Under the pieces are notes generated by a model. That model was given only the letters and a program-made list of their open reading frames with translations. It made no database searches and was not told the DNA's origin. DNA of 64,000 nt from Candidatus Contendibacter sp. (lineage in GTDB: Bacteria > Pseudomonadota > Gammaproteobacteria > Competibacterales > Competibacteraceae): contig JARSSO010000022.1 of NCBI GenBank assembly GCA_029624765.1, positions 29,246 to 93,245 of the forward strand, read 5' to 3'. The position numbers and the translations under genes are program-made. The stretch's first letter is position 1. Every line of letters starts with the position of its first letter. Positions 53,179-62,442 of the stretch are shown here, piece by piece.

Positions 53179-54302
53179 ATCCGATTCCGAATGGCGATGG
53201 TGTTGGTGAACGTCTTGCGCAGGAGCTTGTCGCCCGCGGTCCCGACCTTCTCGTTTTGCCCCGATACCAGGGTCAGGGTGATGCGAACGCTGAGGACGCG
53301 CCTCCAGTAATCCCTTGGAGTGCCCGCCGGCATGGTCGATGTCCCATCGGTTCCCGCGGTGACCTGAGCGGCGGTCCAGTAGCCCTCGACGTTGTTGATC
53401 GGGTCGGTGGCGTCGACCCCATAGGTGATTTCCATGTCATCGACGCCCTGAACCAGTTCCTCGGCTGTGGTGTCCAGGGCCGGGGGTGGGCCGGTATCAT
53501 GACCCAGTTTTTCCCGATACAGCGCGGGTTCGCCGACGGGATTCCGGCCGACGTAATACGAGACGCCGCTGAGCCGATACAGACCCAGCGCGTTGATGCT
53601 GGGGCCGAACGTGCCCAGGCTTGGATTCACGCCATTGCCCGGACTACCGCCCGCGCCGTAGGACACGGTGGGACTGGTGGTCGTAGACCCCGTTTGGAAG
53701 ACGGCGGCATTGATGTAATCCGCCGCCACGAAGATTTCGCCAGGCTTCGGCTCATCGCTGGCCGGCCAGCTCGCCAAGGTGAACGTTTTGGCCACCGCGT
53801 CATGCGCCGTGACGGTATATTTGTTGGCGGTGTCCACACGCACCACGGTGAGAGAATCCGTGCCGGCTCGATAACAGGGCGTCGTGTTCGCGGTCGTGCA
53901 GACATTGGGCGGGTTGGTGTTTTCGTAGCCCACCAGGGGACCGGCCACCGGATTCCCGCCAGCGGTGCAGTTTTTATTACCGAAGGCGTCGACCATCGGA
54001 CATAGGTTGCCCGTCAGCACAACATTGACGACGTTCTGGGGATTCGTGACCTGCGAGCCGGTGAACCCCGTCATCCGCAGGTCGACGCCCATGATCTCAA
54101 AGGCAAAGCGGGCGTTGCTTTGCATCGCGGCCAAGGCGCCCTGAAACCGCGAACTTTGCGCGGCGCCGAGGTACACGTAGAACAGCCCGGCCACCAGCAC
54201 GAGACCGATGGTCATGGCCACCATCAACTCGATGATCGAGAACCCTTTCCGCCGGGCGGGGAGCGCCAACGTCGGCGCATGGATGAGGGAGGGGAGTTTC
54301 AT
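53175..54302 (-). CDS. pilW: Minor pilin assembly protein PilW
   Basis: A 375-residue prepilin-like protein with cleavage region RKG-FSIIELMVAMTIGLVLVAG, followed by QSNARFAFEIMGVDLRMTGF, typical of PilW. It has a long variable ectodomain with three Cys in the GNLCPM/NKNCTA/NVCTT area. The ATG at 54302 overlaps the pilV stop by 4 bases; a long upstream extension in frame is antisense noise. Confidence 0.9.
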   Translation of the reverse strand: MKLPSLIHAPTLALPARRKGFSIIELMVAMTIGLVLVAGLFYVYLGAAQSSRFQGALAAMQSNARFAFEIMGVDLRMTGFTGSQVTNPQNVVNVVLTGNLCPMVDAFGNKNCTAGGNPVAGPLVGYENTNPPNVCTTANTTPCYRAGTDSLTVVRVDTANKYTVTAHDAVAKTFTLASWPASDEPKPGEIFVAADYINAAVFQTGSTTTSPTVSYGAGGSPGNGVNPSLGTFGPSINALGLYRLSGVSYYVGRNPVGEPALYREKLGHDTGPPPALDTTAEELVQGVDDMEITYGVDATDPINNVEGYWTAAQVTAGTDGTSTMPAGTPRDYWRRVLSVRITLTLVSGQNEKVGTAGDKLLRKTFTNTIAIRNRI

Positions 54303-54742
54303 AATGTCGTCTCGGTTTCCCAGGTATGCGTGGCGTCGTCGCCCGCGTTTGAGGTTTCTTTCCACTGAACTTCGACCTTGACGACATTGCCTCCCGCCGG
54401 GAAGCTGATTTTTCCCATCCCATTCGGCAGCAAATTCCCTAGTTGATCTTGCCACGCACTCACATCGTCGGCGGCCACGGTGCCTGAGCCCGGTTTTTGA
54501 CCGAAGGCAGTCATGGTGTAACTACCGCCGACCGCGGCGGCCCGGTTGACGCGCATGCAGTCGATGATGTCGTAGGCGTAAGCGGTCGCCAGGCTGCGCT
54601 GCATGGTAAGGCGGTTGTTTTTCATCGAATTGAGCATCATCGCCGCAAAGCCCATCAGCCCGATGGCGATGATCAGCAGCGTGATGAGGACCTCAAGCAG
54701 GGAGAAGCCGGACTGGCGGCAACGACGGGGCTGTCCGTTCAT
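54299..54742 (-). CDS. pilV: Minor pilin PilV
   Basis: A 147-residue prepilin. The cleavage region is QSG-FSLLEVLITLLIIAIGLMG, with Glu5, and the following AMMLNSMKNNRLTMQRSLAT matches PilV. Its ATG follows the fimT stop directly (TAAATG), and it overlaps pilW by 4 bases. Confidence 0.9.
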   Translation of the reverse strand: MNGQPRRCRQSGFSLLEVLITLLIIAIGLMGFAAMMLNSMKNNRLTMQRSLATAYAYDIIDCMRVNRAAAVGGSYTMTAFGQKPGSGTVAADDVSAWQDQLGNLLPNGMGKISFPAGGNVVKVEVQWKETSNAGDDATHTWETETTL

Positions 54743-55309
54743 TTAGGGATTCTCGCAACTGGTGATGGCCGTGCCATCCTCTTTCTTGGGGGTGGTACGG
54801 GTATCGGGAACGATGCGCGGACGGGTTCGGATGATCGCGATGGTCCTGGCCCGGGTCTCGTCGCTGCTCGCGCAAAACACGAAGGTTCCAACATTGTTGG
54901 CCATGCCGAAGCGGTCGTAGGTGATGTAGTTCGTAAAATTATTGTTGGCGTTCAGGGTATCGGTGGTGGGCAGGGCCGGAAAAACCCGCAGGATGGTCTC
55001 TCCGCCGTCCACGGCGGCGGGACTGTCGTTGTCGTTGTTGACGAAGACGATCCAGCCGTCCCGCCAGGCGCTGCCAGCGGTGCAGCCGGTTCCGTTGTTG
55101 CTTTTGCAAATGGAAACCGGAAGGCCGCGCTTGATCGCCTCGCTGCGCGCCAGCGCCAGCGTCCCATAGAACTCCTGAATCTCTCCCGACAGCCGGCTTC
55201 GGGTCAGGGTATCCCTGAGCGTCGGCACGCCCACGATCACCAAAATGGCCACGACCGCGACCACGGCTATCAGCTCGATCAACGTAAACCCTCGGGTCCT
55301 GAACGACAT
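54743..55309 (-). CDS. fimT: Pseudopilin FimT/GspH family protein
   Basis: A 188-residue pseudopilin. The cleavage region is TRG-FTLIELIAVVAVVAILVIV, followed by LARSEAIKRGLPVSICKS, typical of FimT/GspH, and the WRDGWIVFVN motif. In some bacteria FimT binds DNA during uptake; whether this one does is unknown. AGGAGA precedes the ATG at 55309. It is the first gene of the fimT-pilV-pilW-pilX-pilY1-pilE unit; 149 bases separate it from the second pilin set. Confidence 0.88.
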   Translation of the reverse strand: MSFRTRGFTLIELIAVVAVVAILVIVGVPTLRDTLTRSRLSGEIQEFYGTLALARSEAIKRGLPVSICKSNNGTGCTAGSAWRDGWIVFVNNDNDSPAAVDGGETILRVFPALPTTDTLNANNNFTNYITYDRFGMANNVGTFVFCASSDETRARTIAIIRTRPRIVPDTRTTPKKEDGTAITSCENP

Positions 55310-55458
55310 GTCGGATCTCCTGACGTTAGCGCCGCGCCGGGCGCTCGTGGACAAGCATCAATAAAACACTTTAAGGTGGCAATGGTCACTTCTACCAGAC
55401 GAACGGTGGTTTCCGCCTGACGAGCGGTCAACCTCCACCGCCGGACCGAGCCACCGAT

Positions 55459-56196
55459 TCATGGCGGCTCCCCAGGCCGCGATTCCTCCGCCGTGGCCGA
55501 CAGCCTCCAAAAAAGAACCCTGCCGCGTATCTTCCCGGTTCGAGGGCGATCATCGGGCGTTGTCACCCCGCCCGCGCGACCCACGGCGTCGTGGGCGGTT
55601 ACGGGTTCGCTGCCAGCCCCGGCGGCTGAGGGCTTCGATCCCACGACCCCATACAGGAAACCGGTTACGGCGGTCACCCCGCCCGTGGATCCGTGGGCGC
55701 GATCGGGCGGGTTTTCGTCCGAACCCGCTTCGGTTTCGGCCCGCTCGTTCGCCGCTGACGCCGAATCCGGGTGATAGTCCTCATCGCGCAAGGCCGCCGT
55801 CACCGTGCGCCGCGCCAGAACCTCGTCGCCCGCCCACACCCCGCCGCGACTGACGATGGTGGCGGTATCACCCTGGAAATCGATGCGCTCGATCCAATGG
55901 ACCGCGCCACCGTTTCCCTTGGCGGCGACCGACGCCTGGGAAGGCAGCACCGGATCGCTTTTCCAGGCCTCCGCGTTTCCCCAAGCTTCGGGGTGGGTCC
56001 GCAGCCACTCGATCGCCAGCGCCGCGCCGGATTCCGCCGCCAGCGCCGCCTCGATGCTCTGCTTTTGGTTGGCCGCCAGGCGTTCCTGCAAGTTGGAGCC
56101 CAGGATCGCCTTGACGCCGAGCGTGGTCATCACCAGCAAAATCAGCAGACTGAACACCAGCACGGTTCCCTTCTGCCGCCGATGACTGGCGCTCAC
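55459..56196 (-). CDS. PilX-like minor pilin protein, second set
   Basis: A 245-residue protein with a PilX-type N-terminus: QKGTVLVFSLLILLVMTTLG and SNLQERLAANQKQSIEAALA. GGAGG lies 7 bases before a GTG start at 56196, a strong reason for that start rather than frames beginning earlier. The last ~90 residues are Gly/Ala/Pro-rich and look unlike PilX. It is the last gene of a short pilV/pilW/pilX-like set after recG. Confidence 0.75.
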   Translation of the reverse strand: MSASHRRQKGTVLVFSLLILLVMTTLGVKAILGSNLQERLAANQKQSIEAALAAESGAALAIEWLRTHPEAWGNAEAWKSDPVLPSQASVAAKGNGGAVHWIERIDFQGDTATIVSRGGVWAGDEVLARRTVTAALRDEDYHPDSASAANERAETEAGSDENPPDRAHGSTGGVTAVTGFLYGVVGSKPSAAGAGSEPVTAHDAVGRAGGVTTPDDRPRTGKIRGRVLFWRLSATAEESRPGEPP

Positions 56197-56219
56197 CGCC
56201 CATCCTCCGTCGGATACGG

Positions 56220-56858
56220 TCACGGCAGGCGGGAGAAGATTCTCGGCCGCATCGCCACGGTCAAAACCACATCCGGATGTCGCGGCGACGGTGAATCCAG
56301 CAACCGCAGGGTAATCCGGGCGCTGACGACCTGATTCCAGTCGCCCGGCGCATCCACGTAACGGTCCGCTTGGCCACGATGGCGCTCGTCGACGCCATAT
56401 CGAATCCTCATTCGCGCCATGCCCTCCACCAGCGGCTGATCCGAGCCGGGCTTCGCCGGATAGGCCGTACCGCAATGGAGCGCCTGATTCCCCACGTAAA
56501 AACGATTGACCACCACTCCGGGCGGCGCCGGCTGACCCAGACAGTTCACGACCCCCGCGCCTCCGGTGTAATTCACGATGATCTGGTCCGGGCCGCTGTC
56601 CGGATGCAGGGATTCCGCCATGCTCAGCGTCCTGCTTAGGATTTCGGACGCCAACTGCAAATTTTCCTGGGCGCGTCCCATCGCCTCCTTCACGCGATAG
56701 GACTGCTGGCTACTGAGGAAGATGCTGATGACGCCGCTCAACAAAAAGGCGCTGATCGACAAGGTGACCAGAATTTCGATCAGCGTGAACCCGGCCGCCC
56801 GCCACATCTCGTCGGTCGCGTTGCCCGCTTTCCCAGACCCACGCCGTTTCGTCGCCAT
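56220..56858 (-). CDS. PilW-like minor pilin protein, second set
   Basis: A 212-residue prepilin-like protein. The cleavage region is AAG-FTLIEILVTLSISAFLLSG, followed by QQSYRVKEAMGRAQENLQLA, as in PilW. It is much shorter than the PilW at 53175-54302. The start at 56858 or an ATG at 56807 is possible. The gap to the previous gene is 22 bases. Confidence 0.8.
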   Translation of the reverse strand: MATKRRGSGKAGNATDEMWRAAGFTLIEILVTLSISAFLLSGVISIFLSSQQSYRVKEAMGRAQENLQLASEILSRTLSMAESLHPDSGPDQIIVNYTGGAGVVNCLGQPAPPGVVVNRFYVGNQALHCGTAYPAKPGSDQPLVEGMARMRIRYGVDERHRGQADRYVDAPGDWNQVVSARITLRLLDSPSPRHPDVVLTVAMRPRIFSRLP

Positions 56859-56880
56859 GCTCGGTCGCTCGACGGCGCCG

Positions 56881-57306
56881 CTAATCCAGGACCGGCAACC
56901 GCAGTTGGTATGAAAAGGAATAGTTTCCCACGCCGGAAAAACGGCGATCGCTCCAGGAGATCGTCAGCCCATAGGCGCCCGGTTGATCGGGCACGGCCGT
57001 GACCACGCCTTTCCAGTTGGGCAGGGACAGCCGGTTCAAGTTGCGCCACTCCTCCAATTCGGCCAGCGGATCCGTCAAATGCGTCCACATCCGCTCCGCC
57101 AGATCCAGCGCCTGCAGGTTGACCAGGGCGCGCTGGTAGCTGGAATGCGCATATTGCAGGGCATGAAGCTGAAGACCCGCCAGGCCGAGCAGGCCGATCG
57201 AAAGCACCAGCAGGGCGACCAGCACCTCGGTCAAGGTAAAACCGCTGGATGGGCCTTTTCCGTTCACGGAATGCGCGCTCCGCTCTCGCCGGGACTGGGA
57301 AATCAT
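56881..57306 (-). CDS. PilV-like minor pilin, second set
   Basis: A 141-residue prepilin. The cleavage region is SSG-FTLTEVLVALLVLSIGLLG, followed by LAGLQLHALQYAHSSYQRAL, typical of PilV. Its ATG is 3 bases after the recG stop, so it is transcribed as a continuation of recG. It starts the second minor-pilin set. Confidence 0.85.
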   Translation of the reverse strand: MISQSRRERSAHSVNGKGPSSGFTLTEVLVALLVLSIGLLGLAGLQLHALQYAHSSYQRALVNLQALDLAERMWTHLTDPLAELEEWRNLNRLSLPNWKGVVTAVPDQPGAYGLTISWSDRRFSGVGNYSFSYQLRLPVLD

Positions 57307-57309
57307 AAA

Positions 57310-59421
57310 CTACACCTCGCCGTAGTGCGCGCCCGCGCCGATCCAGCGCCGGATCAGCGGCTCCACCCGATCCGGGTGATCGCGCAACAGCTCGTCGGCG
57401 ACGTGGCGGACGGCGTTGAGCAAGTCCTGATCGCGCAGCAGGTCGGCGACCCGCAAGGTCTGCTCGCCGGTCTGGCGGGTGCCGAGCACCTCGCCGGGGC
57501 CGCGCAGCTCCAGATCGCGGCGGGCGATCTCGAAGCCGTCGTTGCATTCCCGCAGCACCGCCAGCCGGGCGTGGGCGAGGGGCGACAGCGGCGGCCGGTA
57601 CAACAGCACGCAACTGCTTTGCGCCGCGCCGCGCCCGACCCGGCCCCGCAACTGGTGCAATTGCGCCAGCCCCAGCCGCTCGGCGTTCTCGATGATCATC
57701 AGGCTGGCGTTGGCCACGTCCACCCCGACCTCGATCACCGTGGTCGCGACCAGCAGATCCAATTCCCCGGCCTTGAAAGCGGTCATCGCCGCTTCCCGCT
57801 CGGCGGCGGACAAACGGCCGTGGGCCAGGCCGACCCGCAGTTCGGGCAGCAGCGCGGTCAACCGCTCGGCGGTGACCGCCGCCGCCTGGCATTGCAGCGC
57901 CTCCGATTCCTCGATCAATGGGCAGACCCAGTAGGCTTGCCGACCGGCGCGACACGCCCGGCGGATGCGTTCGATCACCTCGTCGCGGCGACCGTCGGGC
58001 ACGACCACGGTACGCACCGGCTGGCGGCCCGGCGGCAGTTCGTCGATGGTCGAGGTGTCGAGATCGGCATAGGCGCTCATCGCCAGGGTGCGCGGAATCG
58101 GGGTGGCGGTCATAATCAACTGGTGGGGGCAACGGCCGCCGGCGCGGCCCTTCTCGCGCAGCGCCAGCCGCTGATGGACGCCGAAACGGTGCTGCTCGTC
58201 CACGATCGCCAGCGCCAGTTCGGCGAAGACGACCGCCTCCTGGAACAGGGCGTGGGTGCCCACCGCGATATGAATCGCGCCGGCGGCCAGCCGCTCCAGC
58301 AGGGTCTGCCGCGCCTTGCCGGTCAGTCGTCCGGTCAGCCAGGCCACCTCGACGCCCAGCGGTTCCAGCCAGGCGCGGAAGTTGCGGTAATGCTGCTCCG
58401 CCAGCAGCTCGGTGGGCGCCATCAGCGCCGCCTGCGCGCCGGTTTCCACCGCCCGCAACGCGGCGGCGGCGGCCACCACGGTCTTGCCGGAGCCGACGTC
58501 GCCCTGCAACAACCGCAGCATCGGCCGGGGCTGGGCCAGATCGGCGTCGATTTCCGCCAGGACTCGCCGCTGGGCCAAGGTGAGGGCGAACGGCAAGCGC
58601 TCCAGAAACCGCTGGCCCAGTCCGCCCTGGCCGGCCAGTGCCGGCGCGGCCTGGCGTTGCATCCGCGCCCGCAGCCGGCGCAGGCTGAGCTGATGCGCCA
58701 GCAACTCCTCGAACGCCAGCCGTCGCCGGGCGGGATGACGGCCGCTTTCCAGCGCCGCCAGCGCCGTTTCCGCCGGTGGCCGGTGCAGCAGCGCCACCGC
58801 CTCGGCGATGGACGGGAGCTGAAGTCGGGTCCGCCATTCCGCCGGCAACAGCTCCGGTAACAGTGTCGCCCCATCCAGTCGCGCCAGCGCCTGTTCCGCC
58901 AGCCCGCGCAGGGTGAATTGTTGCAGGCCGGCGGTGGCGGGATAGACCGGGGTCAGCCGGTCGTCCACTGGCGGCGCGTCCGGGCCAAGCCACCGGCATT
59001 CGGGGTGAATCATTTCGAGGCCGGCGTAGCCCTGCCGCGCCTCGCCGAAACAGCGCAGCCGCGCGCCGGGGCGGCTGAGCCATTGTTCCTGGGTGGGGCT
59101 GAAATGGAAGAAGCGCAGCGTCAGGGTTCCGGTGCCGTCGGTCAGGCGGCAGAGCAGGAAGCGCCGGCCCCGCGCCGTCACCTCGCCGCCGACCACCTCG
59201 GCCTCGATCTGCGCCTCCGTGCCGGGGCGCAGTTGGCCGAGCGGGGTGATGCAGGTGCGGTCCTGATAGCGCAACGGCAGGTGCAACAGCAGGTCTTCGA
59301 CGGTGTGGACGCCCAACCGGCGCAGCCGCTCCGCCAGCCTGGGGCCGACCCCCTTCAGGGCGGTGATCGGGAGCGGCGCGGGGAGCGGTGGCGCTTTCAG
59401 GGGACTGGGCGCGGAGATCAT
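57310..59421 (-). CDS. recG: ATP-dependent DNA helicase RecG
   Basis: A 703-residue branch-migration helicase of normal length. The N-terminal wedge domain (about 55-180) is followed by helicase motifs: Walker A GDVGSGKT at 307-314, DEQH at 407-410, and downstream TATPIPRTLAMSAYADLD, LPPGRQPV and QLRGRVGRG. It restarts and reverses stalled forks and processes Holliday junctions. The ATG at 59421 is chosen since the extension to 59532 runs into ridA antisense. It follows ridA and precedes pilin genes. Confidence 0.95.
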   Translation of the reverse strand: MISAPSPLKAPPLPAPLPITALKGVGPRLAERLRRLGVHTVEDLLLHLPLRYQDRTCITPLGQLRPGTEAQIEAEVVGGEVTARGRRFLLCRLTDGTGTLTLRFFHFSPTQEQWLSRPGARLRCFGEARQGYAGLEMIHPECRWLGPDAPPVDDRLTPVYPATAGLQQFTLRGLAEQALARLDGATLLPELLPAEWRTRLQLPSIAEAVALLHRPPAETALAALESGRHPARRRLAFEELLAHQLSLRRLRARMQRQAAPALAGQGGLGQRFLERLPFALTLAQRRVLAEIDADLAQPRPMLRLLQGDVGSGKTVVAAAAALRAVETGAQAALMAPTELLAEQHYRNFRAWLEPLGVEVAWLTGRLTGKARQTLLERLAAGAIHIAVGTHALFQEAVVFAELALAIVDEQHRFGVHQRLALREKGRAGGRCPHQLIMTATPIPRTLAMSAYADLDTSTIDELPPGRQPVRTVVVPDGRRDEVIERIRRACRAGRQAYWVCPLIEESEALQCQAAAVTAERLTALLPELRVGLAHGRLSAAEREAAMTAFKAGELDLLVATTVIEVGVDVANASLMIIENAERLGLAQLHQLRGRVGRGAAQSSCVLLYRPPLSPLAHARLAVLRECNDGFEIARRDLELRGPGEVLGTRQTGEQTLRVADLLRDQDLLNAVRHVADELLRDHPDRVEPLIRRWIGAGAHYGEV

Positions 59422-59464
59422 GGGCTTTTCCGATGCCGGCCGCCCGGCGCTGGCGGCCCGACGG

Positions 59465-59851
59465 CTATTCTTCCAGCGCCAGCACCGCGTCCATTTCGAC
59501 CCACGCGCCACGCGGCAGGGCCGCGACGCCAATCGCCGCCCGCGCGGGATACGGTTCCTGGAAATACTCGGCCATGACCTGGTTCACCAGGGCGAAATGG
59601 CTCAGATCGGTCAGGAACACGTTGAGCTTGACGGTGTCGGCCAGGCTCCCGCCAGCGGCGCGCGCCACCGCCGCCAGGTTGTCGAACACCCGGCGGATCT
59701 GCGCTTCCATGCCGCCCTCGACCAGTTGCATCGTGGCCGGATCGAGCGGAATCTGGCCGGCCAGGTAGACGGTGGCGCCGACCTTGACCGCCTGGGAATA
59801 GACGCCGATGGCAGCGGGGGCCTGGTCGGTGCGGATGATTTCGCGCGGCAT
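59465..59851 (-). CDS. ridA: RidA family 2-iminobutanoate/2-iminopropanoate deaminase
   Basis: A 128-residue RidA (YjgF) protein that hydrolyses reactive enamine/imine intermediates from PLP enzymes. Conserved blocks are [39 protein letters not shown] and [20 protein letters not shown], with the substrate-binding Arg in the last. The ATG at 59851 has AGGAGC upstream. Frames extending to 60004 or beyond read through the adjacent repeat and are not real protein. Confidence 0.92.
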   Translation of the reverse strand: MPREIIRTDQAPAAIGVYSQAVKVGATVYLAGQIPLDPATMQLVEGGMEAQIRRVFDNLAAVARAAGGSLADTVKLNVFLTDLSHFALVNQVMAEYFQEPYPARAAIGVAALPRGAWVEMDAVLALEE

Positions 59852-59892
59852 GAGCGAATGCTCCTGAAAGGGCTGGACTGGGCTAAGGCTAT

Positions 59893-60202
59893 TTCCAGCA
59901 AATACCTTACCGACATCTCGTTCCCACGCTCCAGCGTGGGAACGCCGTTCGAGCCACTCCAGCGGCCCATAACGCCCGCGGCATCGAGACGGTTGGGCTC
60001 CCACGCTGGAGCGTGGGAGCCAGGCCAGGTCATTTCATTGCTGGAAATTCCAGCAAATACCTTACCGACGTCTCGTTCCCACGCTCCAGCGTGGGAACGC
60101 CGTTCGAGCCACTCCAGCGGCCCATAACGCCCGCGGCATTGAGACGGTTGGGCTCCCACGCTGGAGCGTGGGAGCCAGGCCAGGTAATTTCATTGCTGGA
60201 AA
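59893..60202. repeat. Tandem pair of 155-bp elements with inverted ends and internal palindromes
   Basis: Two almost identical units, 59893-60047 and 60048-60202, lie head to tail between ridA and spoT. Each is bounded by TTTCCAGCAA-type and TTGCTGGAAA-type inverted ends. Inside, CGTTCCCACGCTCCAGCGTG continuing GGAACG and GGCTCCCACGCTGGAGCGTG continuing GGAGCC are perfect palindromes. The inner palindrome is a known type of scattered repeat whose accidental translations read SHAGAWE or SHAPAWE. The units differ at only a few positions, so the duplication is recent. Confidence 0.85.
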
Positions 60203-60206
60203 TCGC

Positions 60207-62408
60207 CTAACCACGCCGGGCCAGCCTTAGCGTCTCGGGCAGGAGGCGCAACTGACGCATCACCCGCGCCAGATGAGCGCGGTCGCGAACGGTCAGCAGC
60301 AGGTGCACCGTGGTGGTGTTGCCATCCCGTTCGGACGTGTTGATGGTCTCGATATTCGAATCGGTGGCGGCGATGGCGGCGGCGATGGTGGCCAGCACCC
60401 CGCGCCGATTGACCACGTCGAGGCGCAGTTCGGCGCTGAAGTCGGCGTTCACCGATGCTTCCCATTCCACCTCGATCCACTTCTCGGGACTCTTCTTGTA
60501 GCTGGCAAAATTCTTGCAACCGTGGCGATGGATGACGATGCCGCGTCCGGTGTTGAGATAGCCGACGATGGCGTCGCCCGGCAACGGCCGGCAACATTTG
60601 CCGAAGCTGACCACCGTGCCCTCGGCGCCCTTGATGAGCAGTGGTTGGGCGCTGGCGTCGGGCGCGATGCCGTCTTCCTCGCCCTCCTCCGGCAACAGCC
60701 GCTTGGCGATCAGCGCCGCCACGCGATTGCCCAGCCCGATGTCGGCCAGCAAATCGTCGCAATCGGCCAGATTGAATTCCCGCGCCAGCGCCTTGATCCG
60801 GCCGGGGGGCAGGTCGCTCAGGCCCCCGACCCGGCCTGTCAGCGCTTTCTCCAGCAGCCGCTTGCCGAGCAGGATCGCTTCTCCACGCTGCAAGTGCTTG
60901 AGATAGTGGCGAATACTGGCTCGGGCCTTGGCGGTGACCACGAAGTTGAGCCAGGCCGGGTTGGGTCGGGCGGTGGGGGTGATGATGACTTCGACGGTCT
61001 GGCCGGTGACCAGGGGGGTGCGCAAGGGCGCCAGCCGCCGGTCGATCTTGGCGCCCACGCAGGTGTTGCCGACGTCGGAATGGATGGCGTAGGCGAAATC
61101 CACGGCGGTGGCGCCGCGCGGCAGTTGGACGATCTCGCCGCGCGGCGTGAACACGTACACCTCGTCGGGAAACAGGTCCATCTTGACGCTTTCCAGGAAT
61201 TCCACCGGGTTGCCGGCCCGGCGCTGCATGTCCAGCAGTTTGCGCAGCCACTCGCGTGCCCGTTGCTGGGCGTGGCTGCCCTGGCCGTCGCCGTCGGATT
61301 TATAGCGCCAATGGGCGGCGACGCCGACCTCGGCCATGACGTGCATCTCCTCGGTGCGGATCTGTGCCTCGATGGGCACGCCGTTGGGGCCGAACAGCAC
61401 GGTGTGCAGCGACTGATAGCCGTTGGTCTTGGGAATGGCGATGTAGTCCTTGAACCGGCCCATGATTGGCTTGTACAGGCTGTGCACGGCGCCCAGCGCC
61501 CGGTAGCACATGTCCACCGTGTCCACGATGATCCGCACCGCGTAGACGTCGTGGACTTCCTTGAACGGCAAATGCTTGAGGCGCATTTTCTGGTAAATGC
61601 CCCACAGGTGCTTGCCGCGACCCACCACCCGGCCGGCGATGCCTTCGTCGCGCAGCCGGTCCTGGATACGGGCCTCCAACTGGCCGATGATCTCGCGGCG
61701 GTTGCCGCTCAGCTTGCGCACCGCGTCTTGCAGGATCCGATGGCGCAAGGGATACAGGTGGCTGAAGCCGAGATTTTCCAGTTCCTGGCGCAAATGATTC
61801 ATGCCCAGCCGGCCGGCGATGGGGGCGTAGATTTCCAGGGTCTCGCGGGCGATGCGACGACGCGATTCCGGTCGCATGGCGCCGAGGGTGCGCATGTTGT
61901 GCAGACGGTCGGCCAGTTTGATCATGATCACCCGCAGGTCCTTGGCCATCGCCAGCAACATCTTGCGGAAGTTTTCGGCCTGCGCCTCCAGCTTGGAGTT
62001 GAACTGGATCTGGGTCAGCTTGCTGACGCCGTCCACCAGTTCGGCGACTTCCGGCCCGAAGCGGGCGCCGATTTGCTCCTTGTTGTAGGGGGTGTCTTCG
62101 ATGACGTCATGCAGCAGGGCGGCGATCAGGGTTTCGTGGTCGAAACGGACGTTGGCGAGGATGCGGGTCACCGCCAGCGGATGGAAGATGTACGGCTCGC
62201 CGCTCTTGCGGTAGATGCCGGCGTGGGCGTCGGTGGCGAAATGGCAGGCCTCGCGCAGACACTCGACCTGCGCCGGTTCGAGATAGTCGCCGGCGATGGC
62301 GCACAGATCGTCGATACGCAACCGCAGATCGTCCAGCCATTCATCGGCCACCGCCAAGGGGCGGCTGGACTCGACCTCGGCGCGAGCGTCCCGCAACGGC
62401 GCACTCAT
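60207..62408 (-). CDS. spoT: Bifunctional (p)ppGpp synthetase/hydrolase SpoT
   Basis: A 733-residue RSH enzyme. The HD hydrolase domain is intact (LLHDVIEDT, His100-Asp101; LADRLHNMRTL). The synthetase domain has RFKD at 318-321, the RxKD signature of bifunctional enzymes, next to YIAIPKTNGYQSLHT. TGS (about 410-470) and a C-terminal ACT domain follow. It balances the monofunctional RelA at 12283-14433. The ATG at 62408 is used; the frame to 62522 overlaps rpoZ. The operon order gmk-rpoZ-spoT is as in E. coli. Confidence 0.95.
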   Translation of the reverse strand: MSAPLRDARAEVESSRPLAVADEWLDDLRLRIDDLCAIAGDYLEPAQVECLREACHFATDAHAGIYRKSGEPYIFHPLAVTRILANVRFDHETLIAALLHDVIEDTPYNKEQIGARFGPEVAELVDGVSKLTQIQFNSKLEAQAENFRKMLLAMAKDLRVIMIKLADRLHNMRTLGAMRPESRRRIARETLEIYAPIAGRLGMNHLRQELENLGFSHLYPLRHRILQDAVRKLSGNRREIIGQLEARIQDRLRDEGIAGRVVGRGKHLWGIYQKMRLKHLPFKEVHDVYAVRIIVDTVDMCYRALGAVHSLYKPIMGRFKDYIAIPKTNGYQSLHTVLFGPNGVPIEAQIRTEEMHVMAEVGVAAHWRYKSDGDGQGSHAQQRAREWLRKLLDMQRRAGNPVEFLESVKMDLFPDEVYVFTPRGEIVQLPRGATAVDFAYAIHSDVGNTCVGAKIDRRLAPLRTPLVTGQTVEVIITPTARPNPAWLNFVVTAKARASIRHYLKHLQRGEAILLGKRLLEKALTGRVGGLSDLPPGRIKALAREFNLADCDDLLADIGLGNRVAALIAKRLLPEEGEEDGIAPDASAQPLLIKGAEGTVVSFGKCCRPLPGDAIVGYLNTGRGIVIHRHGCKNFASYKKSPEKWIEVEWEASVNADFSAELRLDVVNRRGVLATIAAAIAATDSNIETINTSERDGNTTTVHLLLTVRDRAHLARVMRQLRLLPETLRLARRG

Positions 62409-62442
62409 CACGATGGCGGGGCTCCGGCCGCGCGCGGCGCGG

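Noticed and set aside
59611..60159. Open frames with repeated HAGAWE/HAPAWE peptides
   Set aside because: They are translations of the palindromic repeat running into ridA antisense. The peptide is a known artefact of this repeat type.
59893..60202. Possible CRISPR array
   Set aside because: There are only two units, 155 bp long, directly adjacent with no unique spacers, and each has inverted ends and inner palindromes. This is a duplicated repeat element.
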